A stretch of 64,000 nt of DNA, taken from NCBI GenBank assembly GCA_947069175.1, contig CAMTDV010000015.1:24072249-24136248 (forward strand), given 5' to 3'. The position numbers and the translations under genes are program-made. Shown here one piece after another: positions 58,449-64,000 of this stretch (position 1 is the first letter of the stretch; the number at the start of each line of letters is the position of its first letter). The DNA is from Scalesia atractyloides. Lineage: Eukaryota; Streptophyta; Magnoliopsida; Asterales; Asteraceae. Under the pieces are notes generated by a model. The model worked only from the letters and a program-made list of their open reading frames with translations. It made no database searches and was not told where the DNA came from.

Positions 58449-59243
58449 ATGACTATAGGGATATAGGATAGGTTATTAGACCCTTAGAGCCTATACTATA
58501 GTTGATTAGAAACTTATAAGATTTTTGTGTGTTACATGCCAAATTTCATGATGTTTATATGTTTTATGTTAAATGTTACATTCAATATTATGCAAGCATG
58601 TTCATAAGTATGTATTATCATATAATGCCTATCATGAATCATTTTCTCATAACACATCATATCCATGAAAGCACACACCACATCATGATTGTTTTTACAA
58701 TGATTTTTGTGTTTTCAAATCTCATCAAAGTGAGTTCTCATGACGGGCATGTAGTAACTGGAAGGGTACCAGTACCGGTAGTCGGAACGTCCTGTCTAGG
58801 CTGGCATTCGTATAAATCCAAAATAAAGGACCAGTTTGCCTACCTGGGGACTAACAATGAGAGTACGAAGTACCTATTATGCCAAAGCAGGCTATACCAA
58901 ACGTCGTGTGAGCTAACCCTACTTTGAGTTGTCATTGTGTCTACACCTGGACACATTCCGACCATACATCTCGTAAACATATTTTGTGGTTTGCATTCGG
59001 GTGATGCGAGTGTTAAATCGCCAATACTAATGTGAATCCTACCAAGCCAATAGCCATGGGGGCCCACATGACTATACAGGTGAAAGTATGGGGGACATTT
59101 GAGGCCCAACATGAGCAAACCCAAGACATCCTATGGATGTAGTTGCATTATTGATATTTATGTTATTTTCATTTTTTCTTAAAGACACATGACACCTAAA
59201 AAGACTCCATAAACTCACAATCTACTTATGTATGTTCCTGTAG
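58449..59243 (+). other. Untranslated leader of the Tekay element
   Basis: About 800 bp between PBS and gag. Open frames are short and carry nothing recognisable; the sequence resembles leaders of related composite-family elements. Confidence 0.65.
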
Positions 59244-60540
59244 ATGTCGTCCAGACAACAACGAGGGGGTAAAAGATCAGGAAGGTCTCAGGAATGCTTG
59301 GCCACACACATCGTGAAACAAATGGCCACGATACTGCCTGACATTGTGGTCCAAGTATAACAAGCTCTCGCCACAAATCCCACTAATCCTCCCCAACAGA
59401 ATGACCAGAACATCTCCTACCAGCAAGTGCTCATACAAACATTTCAAGTCTTGTGATCCTCCTAAATTTGAAGGGATCGAAGGTGTCACTGCTCTCCTCC
59501 ATTGGTTTGAGGAAATGGAAAACACCTTCCTCAACTGCGATTGTCCTGAGGATCGCAAGGTTCGATACGCCACCGGGAGACTATTTGGGGTAGCTCTCAC
59601 TTGGTGGAATACTGAAAAAGGGAAGAGGGGAATTGATGATGCAATGGCCTTAACTTGGGAGGAGTTAAGGGAAATCATGACTAGGCATTTCTGTCCTAGG
59701 AGTGAAATTAAAAAGTTGGAGGACGAATTTCATTCTTTAAAGCAGAAGGAGGGAGATCACACCACCTATAACAAGAGGTTCTTAGAGTTGAACCAAATGG
59801 TTCCAAATTTGTTTACCCCAATGTATCGTTTGATCGAACATTATATTCGAGGACTTCCCTCGAAAATTCAAGATTCAGTTCTCAGCATTTCACCGGTAAC
59901 ACTTGAAGCTGCTATGGAGCTAGCGACTGAACTGACCGTGAATCGAATTCGTAACGGGAAGTTTAAAGAAGAGAAAAAGAAAGCCCCTGTTGAGGGTCAA
60001 ACTTCAAACCATTCCATCTCCTCCTCTAAGTTTGCTAACAAGAGGAAGCGCAACACCAGAAACTTCGCTGTTACACAAACCAACCTCCCACTTCCTGCTG
60101 CACCCATTACCCAAGTCGCTCCTTCACCTGCGCCATACAAAAGACCCTACTCTGGCCCGTTACCAAAATGCAACCGTTGCCAATATCACCATTCTCCTGA
60201 TTATCCTTGCCAGCATTGCACCGGCTGTGGTCGCGCGGGTCATATTGTTCAAACCTGCCGCATGCCCCAGCGAACGAACCGACACCAGCCTTCAACCCAA
60301 ACCCACCAACAATAAATGGGTCAAGCCCAACAACCCCTACAATATCCACCCGCCCAACATTTAGCCCAAACATATTACCAACCCAATTATCCTATGGGTC
60401 AACCTATGCGGGCTTGCTACAATTGCGGAGACCCAAGCCATTTCAGAAACACTTGTCCAAGGTTGGTAAACATTATTCATGCTCAGGCCCAAGCCAACCC
60501 GGTGAATCAAGCAAACCAAGCTCCTCCACCTGCAAGATGA
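59244..60540 (+). pseudogene. Tekay gag, broken
   Basis: The ATG at 59244 gives MSSRQQRGGKRSGRSQECLA and runs to a TAA at 59358-59360. A frame change near 59450 leads into the gag domain: CDPPKFEGIEGVTALLHWFE, RYATGRLFGVALTWWNTEKG, LTWEELREIMTRHFCPRSEI and EGDHTTYNKRFLELNQMVP. A first Cys/His cluster (CNRCQYHHSPDYPCQHCTGC) is followed by a TAA at 60313-60315. A canonical CCHC finger, CYNCGDPSHFRNTC, lies near 60417, and a TGA at 60538-60540 closes the frame before protease. All three stops look like single-base changes. Confidence 0.88.
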
Positions 60541-63500
60541 AGAGCTTTCAATATCAACGCTAATCAGGCTAGAGCTGACGGCAATGTGGTTAACGGTACG
60601 TTCCTTATAAATGGTAGATATGCATCTATGTTATTTGATACTGGTGCGGATAGAAGTTTTGTGTCCTTAGAATTTGAACCTATCTTAAACCAAAATCGGG
60701 ATAAGCTCATGGAATCCATAACGGTAGAAGTTGCTGACGGGAAACCAGTTTCATTAAACTCTATTATACGCAACTGTACACTCACCTTAAACGACCACGA
60801 TTTCTCAGTCGACCTTATTCCTATGAAGCTGGGAAGTTTTGATATCATAATTGGTATGGACTGGCTCAGTCAACATCAGGCAGAAGTTGTATGTCACGAA
60901 AACTTTATACGTATTCCTCTTTCAAACGGTCAGACTCTTCGAATCTTTGGAGAAACCACGTCGAAGGGGCTCAGCTTAATGTCTTGTCTTCAAGCCCAAA
61001 AATATCTTCGCAAAAATTATGCCGTGTTTTTAGCTCATATCATCAACAAGGGAACCATGGAGAAGAAACTTGAAGACATTCCAGTAGTAAAAGATTTCCC
61101 GCAAGTTTTTCCTGATGACATTTCAGGACTTCCTCCAGTTAGAGAAGTCGAATTCCGTATTGATCTTATACCTGGTGCTACACCAGTTGCAAAGTCTCCT
61201 TATAGGTTAGCCCCCTCTGAAATACAAGAGCTAGCCAGTCAATTACAAGAGTTGACTGACAAGGGATTCATACGTCCTAGTTCATCGCCTTGGGGTGCAC
61301 CTGTTCTTTTTGTAAAGAAGAAAGATGGATCGTTTCGTATGTGCATCGACTACAGAGAGCTCAACAAATTAACAATCAAGAATCGCTATCCTTTACCTCA
61401 CATTGATGACCTTCTTGACCAACTTCAAGGTGCCAGCTACTTTTCCAAAATCGACCTTCGATCTGGTTATCACCAACTTAGAGTACATGAAGAAGACGTC
61501 CCAAAGACCGCATTTCGAACTCGTTATGGCCATTATGAATTCATGGTCATGCCATTTGGTTTAACCAACGCTCCAGCAGTCTTCATGGACCTAATGAACA
61601 GAGTCTGCAAACCTTATGTTGATCGATTTGTTATAGTCTTCATCGACGACATTCTTATTTATTCAAAGTCTAAGTCTGATCATGAGCGTCATCTTCGACT
61701 CATCCTTACACTTCTAGAGAATGAAAAGCTTTACGCCAAATTGTCCAAATGCGAATTCTGGTTAAAAGAGGTGCAATTCCTCGGACATGTAGTCAATGAC
61801 AAGGGAATACATGTCGACCCCTCAAATATCAAAGCGGTACAAGAATGGCAAGCTCCACGTACACCAACTGAAGTAAGATCTTTTCTTGGTTTGGCTGGTT
61901 ATTATCGTTGATTCATTTCAAACTTCTCTCGCATTGCTGTACCACTCACGGCTTTAACTCATAAGGGAAAACCTTTCATATCGGGACCCAAGCAAGAAGA
62001 AGCTTTCCAAACTCTTAAACAAAAACTTTGTGATGCACCAATCCTCACTCTTCCTGAAGGTTGTGATGATTTTGTGGTCTATTGCGACGCGTCAGGGCAA
62101 GGATTAGGCTACGTTCTAATGCAAAGAGGAAAAGTTATAGCTTATGCTTCGAGACAACTCAAGACGCATGAGAAGAACTACACCACCCATGACCTAGAAC
62201 TTGGAGCCGTTGTGTTCGCTCTTAAGATATGGAGACATTATTTCTATGGTACTAAGTGTGAAATATACACTGACCACAAGAGTCTTCAACATATCTTCAA
62301 TCAAAAGGAGTTAAACATGAGGCAACGAAGATGGGTCGAACTTCTAAATGACTACGACTGTGAAATTCGGTACCACCCTGGCAAGGCAAATGTGGTGGCC
62401 GATGCACTTAGTCGAAAGGGTTATGCGAACTCCATTCGTCTTCTATGTTCGCAAATCATAACTGACATTAAAGATCAAATTCGAGAAGCCCAACATGTTT
62501 CAGTAACGGAAGATGATGTACGAAAGGAGATGTCCTGTGGAGCTGAACTTAAAATTGAAACTAAATCTGACGGTATTCTGTACTACCTAGATCGTATCTG
62601 GATTCCTAACCACAACAATCTTCGTGAAATTCTTATGAAGGAAGCTCACAAAACGCGATACTCTATACACCCAGGAGCCGATAAGATGTATCAAGACCTA
62701 CGATATACCTATTGGTGGCCTGGAATGAAAAAGGATATTGTTGTTTTTGTTTCCAAGTGCCTTACATGTTCCAAGGTGAAAGCTGAACACCAAAGACCCT
62801 CAGGACTTCTGGTCCAACATGAAATACCTGTATGGAAGTGGGAAAATATAACCATGGATTTCATTACCGGGTTACCTCGCACTTCTGGTGGGTATGACAC
62901 TATATGGGTAATAATTGACCGACTTACAAAATCAGCTCACTTTATTCCTATCCGCGAAGATTTCAAGACGAAAAGCTTGCTCGTATTTATATCAGCGAAA
63001 TCGTAAGCCGACATGGGGTACCGTTAAGCATTATTTCTGATCGTGATGGTCGTTTCACTTCACGAACATGGCAAGCAGTACAAGCCGCTATGGGTACGCG
63101 ATTAGATCTCAGTACCGCCTATCATCCTCAAACTGATGGTCAATCTGAACGCACCATTCAAACTCTTGAAGATATGCTTCGAGCATGTGTTATAGACTTC
63201 AAGGGAAATTGGGACACTCATCTACCATTAGTAGAATTTTCATACAACAACAGCTATCATTCAAGTATCGGTATGGCACCTTTTGAAGCCTTATATGGTC
63301 GTAAGTGCCGATCTCCAGTATGTTGGCACGAAATTGGGGAAGCTCAAATCACTGGTCCAGAATTGATCCAAGAAACCACAGACAAGATCCATCAAATCCG
63401 AAACAATCTTCTAGCGGCTCAAAGACGTCAAAAGAGTTATGCAGATAAACGACGGAAGCCTTTAGAGTTTAACATTGGTGATCATGTACTTCTAAAAATA

Positions 63501-63905
63501 TCACCGTGGAAGGGAGTAGTTCGTTTTGGTCAAAAAGGCAAGCTAGCACCACGCTACGAAGGACCTTTCAAGATACTCGAAAGAGTAGGACCTGTAGCAT
63601 ACAAGCTTGACCTACCAGAAGAACTCAACAGGATTCATCCCACATTCCACGTATCAAACTTGAAGAAGTGCATCGCTGATGAGAACCTCCACATTCCGCT
63701 GGAAGATATTCAGATTGATGAATCTACGTAGTTTATTGAAAGACCTGTAGAGATCATGGACTTCGGAGAAAAAAGTTTATGACGAAGTCGCATTCCAATT
63801 GTTAGGGTACGCTGGGAGTCGAAACGGGGACCTGAGTTTACTTGGGAACGTGAAGACTCAATGCGTGAAAAATACCCGCATCTTTTTCCTAGTACTTCAA
63901 CTACT
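60541..63905 (+). pseudogene. Tekay pol: protease, RT, RNase H, integrase, chromodomain-like tail, broken
   Basis: Protease has MLFDTGADRSFVSLEF with DTG intact. RT has WGAPVLFVKKKDGSFRMCID, YRELNKLTIKNRYPLPHIDD, FRTRYGHYEFMVMPFGLTNA and VFIDDILIYSK (FIDD). A TGA at 61909-61911 (an Arg position in YYRRFI) breaks the frame. RNase H follows (VVYCDASGQGLGYVLMQRGK, YTDHKSLQHIF), then the HHCC finger (HPGADKMYQDLRYTYWWPGM, CLTCSKVK). The integrase core has TMDFITGLPR, a frameshift between about 62960 and 63005, SIISDRDGRFTS and TDGQSERTIQTLEDMLRA. The tail (KLAPRYEGPFKILERVGPVA, then after two stops IPIVRVRWESKRGPEFTWER) is chromodomain-like. Confidence 0.9.
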
Positions 63906-63927
63906 TAAATTTCGGGACGAAATTCCT

Positions 63928-63942
63928 AAAAGTAGGGGATAC
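63928..63942 (+). other. Polypurine tract of the Tekay element
   Basis: AAAAGTAGGGGATAC directly precedes the TGTAACATT start of the 3' LTR. Confidence 0.8.
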
Positions 63943-64000
63943 TGTAACATTTGTCAAAAACGGGTTTCCAAAACCCGCTCCGTTTTGTAATCGAATATCA
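63943..64000 (+). mobile_element. 3' LTR of the Tekay element (first 58 bp)
   Basis: The 58 visible bases are identical to the start of the 5' LTR at 55756. The rest is beyond the window. Confidence 0.92.

Larger units (their letters stand above)
55756..64000 (+). mobile_element. Tekay-type chromovirus (Ty3/gypsy), 3' LTR cut by the window end
   Basis: In order: 5' LTR (55756-58432), iMet PBS, leader, gag with a CCHC finger, protease, RT, RNase H, integrase with a chromodomain-like tail, PPT, and the first 58 bp of the 3' LTR, identical to the 5' LTR start. Domain order and tail place it in the chromovirus branch, and the RT/integrase text resembles Tekay/Del. Several stops and at least two frameshifts make it defective. 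It is nested in the LTR starting at 53874. Confidence 0.9.

Overview
The window is nuclear DNA of a flowering plant, most likely a eudicot of the daisy family (Asteraceae). That placement rests on the style of its retroelements (a Copia element with a long extra reading frame after pol, a Tat-type Ty3/gypsy element with an antisense accessory gene, a Tekay-type chromovirus); it is recognition, not a search result. Only one host gene looks intact: a TGA-class bZIP transcription factor on the minus strand (33118-36580, seven coding exons). Nearly everything else is transposable-element sequence in several layers of nesting.

Left block (1-24973). The window opens inside an LTR (1-1252) that interrupts the RNase H region of a Sirevirus-like Copia element. 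That element continues with its extra ORF (2182-5987, broken) and 3' LTR (6023-6657). Against it sits a Tat-lineage Ty3/gypsy locus on the minus strand: a complete solo LTR with target duplication (6662-7391), a copy of the right flank (7392-8434), a truncated 3' LTR (8435-8870), a plus-strand antisense accessory gene present twice and broken by a second LTR family, a decayed gag-pol (17524-23096), a PBS, the 5' LTR (23200-23929) and the flank again (23930-24973). The arrangement is best explained by an illegitimate tandem duplication followed by collapse of one element copy to a solo LTR. The same two steps appear to have happened a second time, inside the element, around the smaller LTR (9855-10360 and 14644-15149).

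Middle block (24974-38774). Two decayed MYB/SANT-type transposon proteins, a Harbinger MITE, a solo LTR with target duplication (27016-28977), a Mutator-type fold-back MITE, three hAT-type MITEs (two of them inside introns of the TGA gene), a CACTA-like piece and microsatellites surround the TGA gene.

Right block (38775-53873). 38775 to about 48180 is a train of non-autonomous elements, most of them bounded by (TA)n tracts. One carries about 2 kb of degenerate CGTAAAA satellite. After it come a CGTAT-rich region with a decayed ATHILA-ORF1-like frame (about 50200-51758) and a broken OTU-protease fragment of the Mutator-transposon type (about 53100-53760).

Right end (53874-64000). An LTR related to the solo LTR at 27016 is interrupted at 55755 by a nearly complete Tekay-type chromovirus: 2677-bp 5' LTR, iMet PBS, gag, pol with stops and frameshifts, PPT and the first 58 bp of the 3' LTR. 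Its LTR carries four tRNA-like modules with RNA polymerase III A/B boxes, three of them as a 169-bp-period direct repeat, plus an array of splice-site-like signals. This is the most unusual structure in the window.
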